Origin: Streptomyces sp. WAC08241
Lineage (GTDB): Bacteria; Actinomycetota; Actinomycetes; Streptomycetales; Streptomycetaceae
NCBI GenBank assembly: GCA_007858575.1
Contig: CP042279.1
Coordinates: 6,789,001 to 6,853,000 of the forward strand
Length of the DNA: 64,000 nt
Reading direction: 5' to 3'
The position numbers were made by a program, and so were the translations under genes. A model generated the notes under the pieces. It did no database searches and was not told where the DNA came from. It saw only the letters and a list, made by a program, of their open reading frames with translations. Below are positions 49,761 to 60,322 of this stretch, in pieces (the first letter of the stretch is position 1; every line of letters starts with the position of its first letter).

Positions 49761-49863
49761 GTCCCTTTGGCGGGCAGCCCTGGGGGTTGGACGCCACGGC
49801 CGCCCCCGGGACCCCGGGGGCGGCCGGGCCGTTTCGTGCCGGGGGCTCCCGTACGATTCACGG

Positions 49864-51493
49864 GTGAGTGAGACCCCCGGCAGCAGGACCGCGCCCGTGT
49901 CAGCGTCGTCGTCATCGCCTACAACGACGCGGCCCACGTCGGCGACGCGATCCGCTCCGCCCTCGCGCAGGGCGACGCGGTCGGCGAGGTCGTCGTCGTC
50001 GACGACGCCTCGGGGACGGCACCCCGGCGTGCTCGCCGGGTTCGCCGACGAGCCGCGGGTGCGGCCGCTGATCCGTGAGGAGAACAGCGGCGGCTGCGGC
50101 ACCCCCGCAACGACGGCGTCGACGCCGCCGTCCACCCGTACGTCCTCTTCCTGGACAGCGACGACCTGCTGCTGCCCGGCGCCGTCGACGGCCTGCTCGC
50201 CGTCGCCACCGAGCGGCGCGCGGACGTCGTCGCCGGCGTCTGCGTGCGGCGCGAGCTCCCCGAGGGCCGCGAGACCGTCTGGGCCTCCTCGCTGTACGAC
50301 GTCTCCCGGGGCGCCACCCTCCCCGGCACCGTCCTCGACGGCATCGGGGACCACCCCGAGTTCGTCCTCGACACCCTCTCCGTCAACAAGCTCTACCGGC
50401 GCGACTTCCTCGTCCGGCACGCGATCCGCTTCCCCGACGGGGCCTTCCACTACGAGGACTTCGTCTTCAGCGCCCGCGTCCAGGCCGCCGAACCCCGGCT
50501 CGCCGTCACCGACGTGCCCGTGTACGTCTGGCACGTGCGGCGGCAGGCCGCGACCCTGTCGATCTCGCTGCGCCGCGCCTCGCTCGCGAACTGGGAGCAC
50601 CGGATCGCCGCGCACGCCGCCGTCGTCGAGGTGTTCGCGCGGCGGCCCGGCCCGCCCTCGCCCTCGCCGCGCAGACGAAGTTCCTCGACTACGACCTCCC
50701 CATGTACCTGCGCGAGCTGCCGCAGCGGACCGACGCCTACCGGGCCGGCTGGTGGACGGCGACCCGCGCCCACCTCGCCGGGTTCGACGCCGCCGCGGTC
50801 GCCGCCGCCGGGGCGCCGTCCCGCTGGCTGCACGCCGGGCTCACGGCGCTCCCCGCCGTACCCGCGGGGCGGAGCTGAACCGGTTCGTCGAGCTGGCGGC
50901 CCCCGGCCCCGGCTCGTCCCCCCGTACCCGACCGCCGGGGACGGCACCCCGGTCCTCGCCGCCGCCCCCGCCGACGTGCCCCTGGACGGGCTCGCGGAGC
51001 TGGCGCCCGCCGGCTGCCCGTCGCCGTGGACGGCTCGGTGACCACCGGCGCGACCACCCGGCTGACCCTGACCGTCCACGACCTGTACGGGCGTGTCGGC
51101 GCACTGCGCCCCGCCGCCGTCCGGGCCGTGTTCACCGAACGGCACTCGAACGCCGAGCTGGCGGCCGAGGCGCCGCTGCTGCCGGCGGACGGCACCTGGA
51201 CCGCGACCGTGCGGGTGCCGACCGCGAAGCTGCTCCGCCCGGGCCGGCTCGCCTCCTGGACGCTCCTGGCCGAACTGCGCTACGCCGACGGATCGACGGG
51301 AACCGCCGAGGTCAGGGCGCCGGAGGGGTTCACCGGCCGACGCGGCGTGGTCCTCGGGCGGCTGGGCCGGGTGCTGCTCGTCCAGGTCGTGGCCTCGGCG
51401 CGGCGGGGGCTCGTCCTCCGGTTCGCGGGAGGCTCGGTGGGAGCCCGCAGCGTGGTCTCCGGGCGGCTCAAGAGGATGTTTGCGATGCGGTGA
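49864..51493 (+). CDS. family 2 glycosyltransferase of a wall-polymer cluster, heavily frameshifted
   Basis: GTG 49864 lies exactly six bases after TACGAT. The GT-A domain is recognisable across frames: SVVVIAYNDAAHVGDAIRSA, VVVVDDASGDGT, YVLFLDSDDLLLPGA (DxD-like metal motif), and NKLYRRDFLVRHAIRFPDG with HYEDFVFSARV (acceptor and base region). The C-terminal ~180 residues (VDGSVTTGATTRLTLTVHDL...RLKRMFAMR) look like beta-rich accessory sequence. Breaks near 49900, 50020, 50105, 50650, 50875 and 51020. About 543 residues. Its catalytic half is closely related to that of the following gene, so one probably arose by duplication. Confidence 0.78.
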
Positions 51494-51695
51494 ACGTCAC
51501 CCGGGGCCGAGAGATCGGGTATGGAACACTTCTTCCTGCCGGGTAGGCTTTCCGGTCGCTGGGTGACGCTTTCCGCACGTGCGCGGCGACACCCTCCATC
51601 CCGGAGCAACAACGCGCCGTCGACCGTGGCGCAGGCAGTGACGCCCGGGCCGAGACCGGGCCCTGGCTGCCGCACGCACTTGTGAGAGGACTTGG

Positions 51696-54470
51696 ATGCC
51701 GACTAGCGACGTCCCTGATGTGAGCGTCGTCGTCATCGTCTACAACGATGAGGAACGGCTCGCGCGCGGTCCGGTCCCTGCTCGACCAGACCCTGAACAA
51801 CCTCGAAGTGATCATCGCCGACGACTGTTCGACCGATGGCACCGAGGGGGTCGCGCGGGCCCTGGAGGCCTCCGACCCGCGCGTGCGCTACGTGCGCCTC
51901 GAACAGAACAGCGGCGGCTGCAGCGCCCCCGCAACCGGGGCATCTCGGTCGCGCGCGCCGTACATCATGTTCCTGGACAGCGACGACCAACTGCCGCGGC
52001 ACGCCTGCAAGAGCCTGCTGCTCGTCGCCGAGGAGACCGGCGTCGACTTCGTCACCGGCGAGGTCACCCGCCTCTTCGAGGAGTCGAACACCACCGGCCT
52101 CTGGTACCCGCACCTCTTCACCGAGAAGCGGGTCGTGAACGGCATCGCCGAGCGCCCCGAGTACTTCTTCGACCACCTGTCGACGAACAAGCTCTACCGG
52201 ACCGCCTTCATCCGGGACAACGCCCTCACCTTCCCCGAGGGCATCCACTACGAGGACCAGCTCTTCTCCGCGCAGGCGTTCTCGCTCGCGGAGTCCTTCG
52301 CCGTCGTCCCGTGGTCGGTCTACACCTGGCGCCTCGCCCCCGAGAGCGTCTCCATCTCCTCCAGCCGCCACAAGATCCAGAACGTCGCGGACCGCATCGG
52401 CGTGGCCCGGCTCATCGACGCGTGGTTCGAGGAGAACGGCCGCTCGGAGCTGCGCGCGGAGAAGGACTACAAGTTCCTCCGCCACGACTTCCGGCTGTAC
52501 CTGGGCGACCTGCCGTTCCGCGACCTCGAATGGATCGCCGAGTTCGCCGAGGTGGTCAACCCCTACCTGGACGAGATCTCCGCCGACACCTACGCGCGCC
52601 TCTCCCGCGAGGAGCGCGTCTGCATCCACCTGCTGCGCACCGGCCGCCTGGAGGAGCTCCGGGTCGCCGCGCGCCAGTTGGGCCGCCCGGCGCTCGCCCC
52701 CGCTTCGTCACCGAGCAGGACGGCGCCACCTACTGGGGCGCCGTCGCCCCGGCCGACGACGCGAGCCGCACCGAGCTGGACATCGACGAGTGGCACCTGC
52801 GCGACCAGGTGCTCGCCACCGGCCGCCTCCGGCACGAGCTCACCTCGGTGTCGATGCGCGGCTCGGTCCTGCGCCTGGAGATCCGCACGTACGACCCCGC
52901 CGGCCTGATCACCGAGGACACCAAGGCCTCGGTCAAGCTGGCAGCGCACAAGACGCCGCTCTCGGTGCCGCTGGTCCTCCGCCCGGACGGCGAGGGGCAG
53001 TACGTCTCCACGGCCGTGCTGGACTTCCAGAAGGTGCCCGTCGGCAAGGTCGGCGTGGCGACCCGCCGCCACCCGGTGGTCTCCCTGGAGCACGACGGCG
53101 CCCGCCGCACGGACATCCTCCTCGCCGAGCACGACCAGCCCGAGTTCCGCGCCACCGTCGTCTACCACAAGTTCGGCATCCACCACCTCCGCGTCAGCGC
53201 GGAGCAGAAGGGCGCCGGACGTCTCGAAGTGGTCTGGCGGCGGTCCGGCGTCCTCAAGTCCCTGGAGCCGCTCGGCCCCTACGCCCGCAAGGCCAAGGGC
53301 AAGGTCGGCAAGGTCCGCAAGATCCTCGTCGGCAACGAGGGCAAGGCCACCGCGTACGACGCCGTCTCCAGGCTGCCGCGCAAGCGCAGCCTCGCCGTCT
53401 TCGAGGCGATGGAGGGCCGCGGCTACGCGGACAGCCCGCGCTACATCTACGAGGAGCTGAAGCGCCGCAACCTCCCGATCGACGTGGTCTGGGCGTACTC
53501 CGGCGACCGCTCGTCCTTCCCCGAGGACGTCAAGCTCGTCAGGCGCGGCAGCTTCGCCTACGGCCGCGCGCTGGCCCGCGCCGCCTACTGGGTGGACTCG
53601 CACAACCTGCCGTACCTGTACCCGAAGCCGAAGGGCACCCGGTACCTGCAGACCTGGCACGGCCAGACCTTCAAGGCGATGGGCTTCGACGTCCCTCGCT
53701 GCGCGGTGCCTCGGAGATCGAGAAGGGCGCTTCCGCGCCGCCGTGGGCTGCTGGGACGCGCTCGTCTGCCCGAGCGCCGAGTTCGAGCGGACCTTCGTGC
53801 CGGCCTTCGAGGTCTCGGCCGACCTGATCCGCTCCGGCTACCCGCGCAACGACGTGCTCGTGCGCTGGGCCGAGCCCGCGCAGCAGGCGCGCGCCGCCGC
53901 CGTCCGCGAGGCCCTGCGCATCCCGGCCGACAAGAAGGTCCTCCTCTACGCCCCGACCTTCCGCGACGCGGGCCGCCGCACCGGCCAGTCGGTCCGGGTG
54001 GACCTCGAGGCGCTGGCCCCGCAGTTGTCCGACGAGTGGGTCGTCGTTGTGCGCACCCACCCGTACGACCGGTTCACGATCGACCCCGAGCTGGGCCACT
54101 TCCTGCGCGACGGCTCGGCCTACGCCGACATCAACGACGTGATGCTGGCCTCGGACGCGGTCCTCACGGACTACTCGTCGCTGATGTTCGACTACGCCAA
54201 CACCGGCCGTCCGATCCTGCTCTACACGGACGACTACGAGGCGTACAAGGGCGGTGACCGCGGCACGTACTACGACCTCGAGGACATCGCGCCCGGTCCG
54301 ATGCTGACGACCACCGAGGACCTCGCCGCCGCCGTGCGGGACCTGGAGGGCGTCCAGGAGCGGCACGCGCAGCAGTACGCGCGCTTCCAGGAAATGTTCT
54401 GCTCGTACGAGACCGGCCACGCCAGCAAGATGGTGGTCGACGCTTTTTCGAAGGCGGCACCGATGACTGA
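51696..54470 (+). CDS. bifunctional GT2 glycosyltransferase / TagB-TagF-type CDP-glycerol glycerophosphotransferase, frameshifted
   Basis: ATG 51696 with AGAGGA ahead. N-terminal GT2 domain: DVSVVVIVYNDEERL, VIIADDCSTDGTEG, YIMFLDSDDQLP, NKLYRTAFIRDNALTFPEG, HYEDQLFSAQAF. A beta-rich linker (about 330-560) follows, and then a glycerophosphotransferase domain: ALARAAYWVDSHNLP, TRYLQTWHGQTFKAMG, SGYPRNDVL, LLYAPTFRD, AVLTDYSSLMFDYANTGRP, all typical of TagF/TarF enzymes that polymerise poly(polyol phosphate). Breaks near 51775, 51935, 52705, 53695 and 54440. The natural end FFEGGTDD-stop overlaps the next start (ATGACTGA). About 925 residues. Confidence 0.85.
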
Positions 54471-55615
54471 GGCCCCCTGCCGGCAAGAACGTGTTCTTCG
54501 TCGGCATCGACGTGGACTCGATGGGCGGGTCCCAGCGGGTGCTGCACACCCTCGCCCAGGGCATGGGGGAGCGCGGCCACCGCGTCGAGCTGATCGGCAT
54601 CCGGCCCAGCCCCGAGCCCTTCCCGTACAACGCCACGCGCGCGTACCGGCACACGACGCTCTACCCGGCCCCTCCGCGCCCAAGCCGCCCGCCCGCACGG
54701 TCGGTGACCGGCTGAGCCTGGCGCGGCGCGCCGACGCCCGCCGGGCCCGGGCCGACCGCGACAACGCGCGGGCCGAGATGCAGCGGAAGCTGGCGGCGGT
54801 CGAGGACGGCTACATCGTCTTCGGCTCGCCGTGGGCGGTGGACTGGGTGATGCCGCTGGAGTGGCGCCACCTCAAGGGCATCGGGCAGTACCACGAGTCC
54901 TTCGCGCAGGCGAAGCGCAGCGCCAACCTGGGGCTGATCCGGCGTCACTACCCGGCGCTCGAGCAGACCCTGGTCCTCTCCGAGGCGACGCGGTCGAGTT
55001 CGTGAACCAGCGCGTGCCGAACGTGCGGGTCATGCCGAACCCGCTGCCGTTCTACCCGGACGAGCCGGCGCCGCTCGACACCCGGAGGATCGGCGCGGTC
55101 GGCCGGCTCGACCCGATCAAGCGGTACGACCGGATGATCGAGGCCTTCGCGCAGGCCCACAAGGGCCGCGACGGCTGGGAGCTGCACCTCTTCGGCGAGG
55201 GCCCGCTGGAGACCGAGCTGCGGATGAAGGCCGAGGACCTCGGCGTCGCCGAGCAGGTCGTCTTCCGGGGCACCGCCAAGGACATGGCCTCCGCCTACCG
55301 CGAGCTGTTCGTCGTCGCGCTCAGCAGTGAGCGCGAGGGACGTCCGATGGCGCTGGCTGAGGCCGCGCCTGCGGCGTGCCGTGCGTGAGCTTCGACGTGT
55401 CCGGCGGCGTCCGGGAGCTCGTCGAGGACGGCGTCACCGGCACCCTGGTGCGGCCGGCCGACGTGCCGGGGCTCGCCGTCGCGCTCGGCGAGCTCATGGA
55501 CGACGCCGAGCTGCGGCAGCGCTACGGCAGGGCCGGCCGCGAGCACGTCGCGCACCTGGCGCTGCCGCACGTCCTGGACCGGTGGGACGCGGCGTTCGAG
55601 GAGATCGAGCGCTAG
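54463..55615 (+). CDS. GT4-type (GT-B fold) glycosyltransferase, frameshifted
   Basis: ATG 54463 overlaps the upstream stop, so translation is coupled. Starts MTEAPAGKNVFFVGIDVDSM with GGSQRVLHTLAQGMGERGH, the usual GT4 acceptor-side loop. The donor domain shows IGAVGRLDPIKRYDRMIEAF, ELHLFGEGPLETELR, and the E-x7-E region SSEREGRPMALAEAAACGVP, whose glutamates bind the nucleotide sugar. Breaks near 54480, 54670, 54990 and 55365. About 385 residues. Likely decorates or builds the polymer made by the TagF-type neighbour; the sugar is unknown. Confidence 0.83.
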
Positions 55616-55632
55616 CCGGACCGGTCGTGGAG

Positions 55633-55664
55633 GCCCCGCCCGGACCCCGTGTCCGGGCGGGGGC
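55633..55664 (+). terminator. hairpin after the GT4 gene
   Basis: CCCCGCCCGGAC (55634-55645) pairs exactly with GTCCGGGCGGGG (55651-55662) around CCCGT. Confidence 0.83.
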
Positions 55665-55723
55665 TCTCCGCGTTCCTCCGGGCCCGCCCGCCGCGGATCC
55701 CGAGGGGGGCCGGGAGGGATGGC

Positions 55724-55735
55724 TACACTGTCGGA
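55724..55735 (+). promoter_or_regulatory. galE leaderless-type promoter element
   Basis: TACACT at 55724-55729 and a six-base spacer before ATG 55736. It separates galE from the upstream glycosyltransferase operon, together with the hairpin at 55633-55664. Confidence 0.62.
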
Positions 55736-56725
55736 ATGACCTGGCTCATCACCGGCGGTGCCGGTTACATCGGTTCCCACGTCGTCAAGGCAATGACCGA
55801 GGGCGGCGAGCACGTCGTCGTGGTCGACGACCTCAGCACCGGAAACCCGGCGCGCCTCCCCGAGGGCGTCGTCCTGGAGGAGGGGACGGTCCTGGACCGC
55901 GCCTTCCTCGACCGGGTTCCTCCGGCAGCACGACGTCAAGGGCATCGTGCACCTGGCCGGCAAGAAGCAGGTCGGCGAGTCGGTCGAGAAGCCGCTGTTC
56001 TACTACCACGAGAACGTGACGGGGCTGCAGGTCATCCTCGACGCGGCCGTCGCCGCGGGCGTGAAGAGCTTCTCTTCTCCTCCTCCGCCTCCGTGTACGG
56101 CATGCCCGACGTGGACCTCGTCACCGAGGACACCGAGTGCCTGCCCTCAGCCCGTACGGCGAGACCAAGCTCGTCGGCGAGTGGATGGCGCGCGCGGCCG
56201 GCCGGGCCCACGGCCTGTCCACCGCCTCCTGCGCTACTTCAACGTGGCGGGCGCGGCGACCCCGAGCTGGCCGACACCGGTGTCTTCAACCTGGTGCCGA
56301 TGGTCTTCGAGCGGCTCGACGCCGGTGAGGCCCCGCGCATCTTCGGCGACGACTACCCGACGCCGGACGGCACCTGCATCCGCGACTACATCCACGTCGC
56401 CGACATCGCGGACGCCCACGTGGCGGCCGCCCGGGCGCTCGCCGCGGCCGGCGAGGCGGGCGAGACGGCCACGCTGACCCTGAACATCGGGCGCGGCGAG
56501 GGCGTGTCGGTGCGCGAGATGGTGAACCTGATCAACGAGATCACCGGACACGACGTCGAGCCTGTCGTCACCCCGCGCCGCCCCGGCGACCCGGCCCGCG
56601 TGGTCGCGTCCGCCGAGCGCATCGGGACGGAGCTGGGCTGGAAGGCGCAGCACGACGTCCGTTCCATGATCAGCTCCGCCTGGGAGGGCTGGGGCGCGAA
56701 CCGCGCGGCCCGCGCCGCCGGCTGA
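55736..56725 (+). CDS. galE: UDP-glucose 4-epimerase, frameshifted
   Basis: Interconverts UDP-glucose and UDP-galactose. ATG 55736 stands exactly six bases after TACACT (55724-55729) with no Shine-Dalgarno site, pointing to a leaderless message. NAD motif TGGAGYIGSH, substrate loop HLAGKKQVGESVEKP, active-site Ser in SSSASVYG, and Tyr-Lys pair in SPYGETKLVGEW. Sugar-nucleotide region RYFNVAGA and DGTCIRDYIHVADIADAH. Breaks near 55920, 56070, 56145 and 56235. About 330 residues. Here it probably supplies UDP-galactose (or GalNAc) to the wall-polymer genes around it. Confidence 0.92.
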   Translation: MTWLITGGAGYIGSHVVKAMTEGGEHVVVVDDLSTGNPARLPEGVVLEEGTVLDRAFLDRVPPAARRQGHRAPGRQEAGRRVGREAAVLLPRERDGAAGHPRRGRRRGREELLFSSSASVYGMPDVDLVTEDTECLPSARTARPSSSASGWRARPAGPTACPPPPALLQRGGRGDPELADTGVFNLVPMVFERLDAGEAPRIFGDDYPTPDGTCIRDYIHVADIADAHVAAARALAAAGEAGETATLTLNIGRGEGVSVREMVNLINEITGHDVEPVVTPRRPGDPARVVASAERIGTELGWKAQHDVRSMISSAWEGWGANRAARAAG

Positions 56726-56821
56726 CGGACCGACGTGAGGAGGGGTGCCCCGGATCTCCCGGGCACCCTCCTCCGCGTGCGCGCCCGGCATCCCTCCTCC
56801 GTGTGCGCGCCCGCCCGTCCG

Positions 56822-58420
56822 TCAGGGCCTTCGCGCGTCCTCCGGCCGGTGGATGCGGCTCACCCCGTAGTACGTGGCAGCGCACCGCGCCGCCCAGTCC
56901 CGCTCGTACGAGGAGGCGAACAGCGGCTCGCTGAGACCGCCGATGAGCAGGGGCCGGTACGCGACGTCCCGGGCGCCCGCCGCGGCCTCGGCCCGGATCC
57001 GGACGTCCTGGCGGTCCCAGGCGACGCTCCGCGCCACCGTGCTCGTGGTCAGCGCGTACACCGGCCGCACCAGCGCGGCCGTGCTCCCGACGGCGAGCGC
57101 GCCCGCGACGACCAGCGCGGCGGCCCGGGCGGCGGGGCGCCCGGCGGCCAGGAGCAGCCGCCCGAGCCGGTACCCGCCCCACGTGCCGTATGCGCAGAGG
57201 AGGAGCAGCAGGGGGAGGAGGAAGTTCGTCCACGTGCGGCCGAACGTCCAGCCCTCCGGCCCGTAGCGCTGCGCAGGCCGTACGTGACGCCCAGGCTCGC
57301 GAGGGCGAGCAGCGGCAGCGGCAGGAGCGCCACGGGCCACGCCGACCGGCGGGGACGGTCCGCGGGGCGGGTTCCGCGGCGGGCGTACGGTCGGTCGGAG
57401 CGGGCGCGCGGTCCTGGCCCGGCGCGTGGTCCCCGGGCGGGCCGGAGCGGGCGAGGCCAGGCCCAGGAGGACGCCGACGGCGAGGGCGCCCCGTACGCCC
57501 ACTGGCCGCCGATCGTCTGCCAGACGCGCCACCAGTCGTGGACCGTCTCCCCAGCCCGCGAACGACATCGGTTCCGGCGGGTGCTGGGCGCGCCGCCACC
57601 GCGCGCCGGGGAGGTGTACAGGAGGGCGAGGCCCCGGCGAGTCCGAGGCAGGCCGCGGCGCACCAGGTGGAGGCGTACCGGTCCTCCGTCCGGCCGAGGC
57701 GGGGCAGGCAGACGATCCCGGCGGCGGCCGCGAACAGGCCGGCCACGATGCTGAACGGCTCGCTGAGCATTCCGCACGCCAGGCCGGTCAGCGCCGCCGT
57801 CGCCACGGCGGCGTTCCGGGCCCACGGGCGCCGGGCGCGGGCCGCGAGGACGGCGCCGAGCACGGCCCAGAGGCCGATCACGCCCGGCAGGGTGTGGGAG
57901 ATGGTGGCCGGGGCCCAGAGCAGCACCTGGTACGCGCGCGTACCGGCGAAGAACACCAGCGCCTCGACGAGTGCCACGGCGGCCACGAGCGGCACCACGA
58001 GGGGTCCCGCGCGAAAGCCCAGGGCGCGCAGCGCCGCGCGGGCCAGGAGGAGGAGCGCGGCGCCGAGGGCGACCACGAGGAGGGCGGGCAGCAGTTTCGG
58101 CCCGCGCATGCCGTCGGAGTAGACCAGGCCGGTGAGGAGGGCGTTGGTGACGCGGCCGTTCTGCGTGAGGTAGAAGTCCCGGGTGATCCCGGAGACGCCC
58201 ATGTCCCGCGCTTCCAGAGCGCGCACCAGTCGTCGGACGTGGGGCGCACGTAGAGGCCTAGGAAGGCGCCGACCGAGAGCAGCGCCGCCGATCCGGCGGC
58301 GACGGCGAGCGCGACCCCGCCCAGGGCCCGGGGGAGCGCGCTCCTTCCGGCGGCGCTGCCCTCCGCTCCGTCCCCCGGCGTGCCTACCTCGCCGCGCTCC
58401 GAGATGGTCGTCCTGCTCAC
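56822..58420 (-). CDS. large polytopic membrane protein (DUF6056-like), heavily frameshifted
   Basis: Reads leftwards from GTG 58420 (VSRTTISERGEVG). About ten to twelve membrane helices are spread over three frames: LPRALGGVALAVAAGSAALL, LLPALLVVALGAALLLLARA, HTLPGVIGLWAVLGAVLAAR, FLLPLLLLLCAYGTWGGYRL. The first external loop has YVRPTSDDWCALW, an Asp-Asp pair after the first helix as in GT-C glycosyltransferases, where acidic residues in that loop are catalytic. The C-terminal external part ends SYERDWAARCAATYYGVSRI. At least four breaks, near 58215, 57630, 57560 and 57280. About 530 residues. I infer, not more, that it is a GT-C-like enzyme or flippase for the adjacent polymer genes. Confidence 0.6.
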
Positions 58421-58668
58421 CGGTGATCGATCCCCTGGCCGAGGTCACCCCGGTCGCCCCAACGAGTGACCAGCGGGTGAAAAGGTCGCGTATACCAATA
58501 TGTTGCCCCCATGCTTTGCTGCATGGACGACATGCCGACCGGGGGCGGCCACGCGCAGGACGCCGGTCGGCCACCGCCACCTCGTACCTTGGCCGCGCTG
58601 CTCGAAGACGAGTTCGGTGGTGGTCCTTCAGGACGTACGCTTGCCCATCCCACTGGAGTGACCGTTCC

Positions 58669-59663
58669 ATGACCAGGCTTTCCGTCGTCGTCCCCTGCTT
58701 CAACGAGGAGGACGTCGTCGAGCGGTTCGACGCCCGGATGCGCTAGGTGCTCGACGCCCTCCCGGTCGGCTACGAGATCTGCTACGTGGACGACGGCAGC
58801 TCCGACGGGACCCTGGGCAAGCTGCGCGAGATCGCCGCCCGGCACCCGCAGCGCACCCAGTACGCCTCCTTCAGCCGCAACTTCGGCAAGGAGGCCGCCA
58901 TGCTCGCGGGCCTGCGCAAGTCCACCGGTGACGCCGTGGTCATCATGGACGCCGACCTCCAGCACCCGCCCGAGCTGCTCGGACGCATGCTGGACCTCTA
59001 CCACCAGGGCCACGACCAGGTGATGGCGCGGCGCACCCGCGACGGCGACAAGAAGCTCCGCAGCGCCCTCAGCCGCTTCTACTACCGGGCCGTCAACCGC
59101 TGGGTGGACGTGGAACTCACCGACGGCGTCGGCGACTTCCGGCTGCTCTCCCGCCCCGCCGTCGACGCCCTGCTCTCGCTCCCCGAGTACAACCGCTTCT
59201 CCAAGGGCCTGTTCTCCTGGATCGGCTTCGACACCGTCACCTTCGATTACCGGAACGCCGCGCGCGAGGGCGGCGAGACGAAGTGGCGGTTCAGCTCCCG
59301 CTCAACTACGGCATGGACGGGCTGATCTCCTTCAACAACCGCCCGCTGCGCATCGCCCTCTGGCTCGGCATGATGCTGACCGGACTCGCCGCCGTCTACG
59401 CGGTCTGGGTGACCGTCGCCGCCCTCTCCCAGGGCGTCACCGCCCCCGGATACGTCACCCTGGTCGCGATCATCGTGGGCCTCGGGGGCGTGCAGATGGT
59501 GATGCTGGGGCTGATCGGCGAGTACATCGGCCGCATCTACTACGAGACCAAGCGCCGCCCGCACTTCCTCGTGAAGGAGACCCACCGCTCCTTCGGCCGC
59601 TCGGCCGCCGAACGCGCCGCCGCCGAACGCGTCCGCGTCGCCACCACCGAGCGGGAGCGCTGA
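58669..59663 (+). CDS. GtrB/DPM1-like polyprenyl-phosphate glycosyltransferase (GT2) with an in-frame TAG, frameshifted
   Basis: ATG 58669 (MTRLSVVVPCFNEEDVVERF). Transfers a sugar from a nucleotide to polyprenyl phosphate. Motifs: ICYVDDGSSDGTLGKL, FSRNFGKEAAMLAGL, VVIMDADLQHPPELL, and LTDGVGDFRLLSRPAVDAL. Two C-terminal membrane helices follow (IALWLGMMLTGLAAVYAVWV and VAIIVGLGGVQMVMLGLIGEY). TAG at 58744-58746 interrupts one open frame between RFDARMR and VLDALPVG; homologues have a sense codon there. An indel near 59290 shifts the last part. Stop TGA overlaps the GtrA start as TGATG. About 331 residues. Confidence 0.87.
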
Positions 59664-60198
59664 TGGGGGCGGGGGCGACGGGGAGCGACCCCGCCGAGCG
59701 GGGACGGGAACGTGGGCAGGGGCAGGGGAGCAGGAGCGGGTACGTGCGCGGGGCGGCGGGCGCGGCTCGCGGAGATCTTCCGCTTCGCCCTCGTCGGCGG
59801 CGTCAACACCGGGACGTTCTTCGGCTGTTACCTGCTCCTCCACCCGTGGATGCCGTACTTCGCCGCGTACTCCCTCGCCTTCCTCCCTCAGCATGGTCGG
59901 CTCCTTCTTCCTCAACACCTACTTCACCTACCGCACCCGCCCCACCTGGAAGAAGTTCGCCCTCTTCCCCCTCACCAACGTCACCAACTACCTGGTGCAG
60001 AGCGTCGGCCTGTACGCGCTCGTCACCTGGGCCGGAATGGACGACAGGATCGCGCCACTCGTGGCGGCCGTCGTCGCGATCCCCTTCACCTACCTGATCT
60101 CCCAGCGGATCCTGGTGCCCCGCGGCACCGGCCGGGGCCCCGGCGCGACCGGTCCAGGGAGCGAAACCGACGAGCGGCAGCCCTCCCGGCTCGCGTAG
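59663..60198 (+). CDS. GtrA-family membrane protein, frameshifted
   Basis: ATG 59663 overlaps the GtrB stop. After a Gly/Arg-rich tail the family motif LAEIFRFALVGGVNTGTFFG begins the first of four helices. Then SLAFLPSMVGSFFLNTYFTY, the conserved NxxFTF-like segment, VTNYLVQSVGLYALVTWAG and PFTYLISQRILV. Breaks near 59755 and 59890. About 178 residues. GtrA proteins flip the polyprenyl-linked sugar made by GtrB to the outer face of the membrane, so the pair should supply a sugar for wall polymer decoration outside the cell. Confidence 0.86.
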
Positions 60199-60252
60199 AT
60201 TGCCTGGCAGCCGCGGCGCCGAGCGCGCGGCGGGCAGGAACGGCCGAGTGAG

Positions 60253-60317
60253 GACGACGCAGGTGACGACGCAGGTGACGGGTCAGACGGACGGGTCGAG
60301 GCGGGACGGGTCGAGGC
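60253..60317. repeat. two pairs of short direct repeats just before proB
   Basis: GACGACGCAGGT occurs in tandem at 60253-60264 and 60265-60276, and GGACGGGTCGAGGC at 60289-60302 and 60304-60317 (15-base period). The second copy carries the GAGG that serves as the proB ribosome binding site. Confidence 0.85.
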
Positions 60318-60322
60318 AGTAC

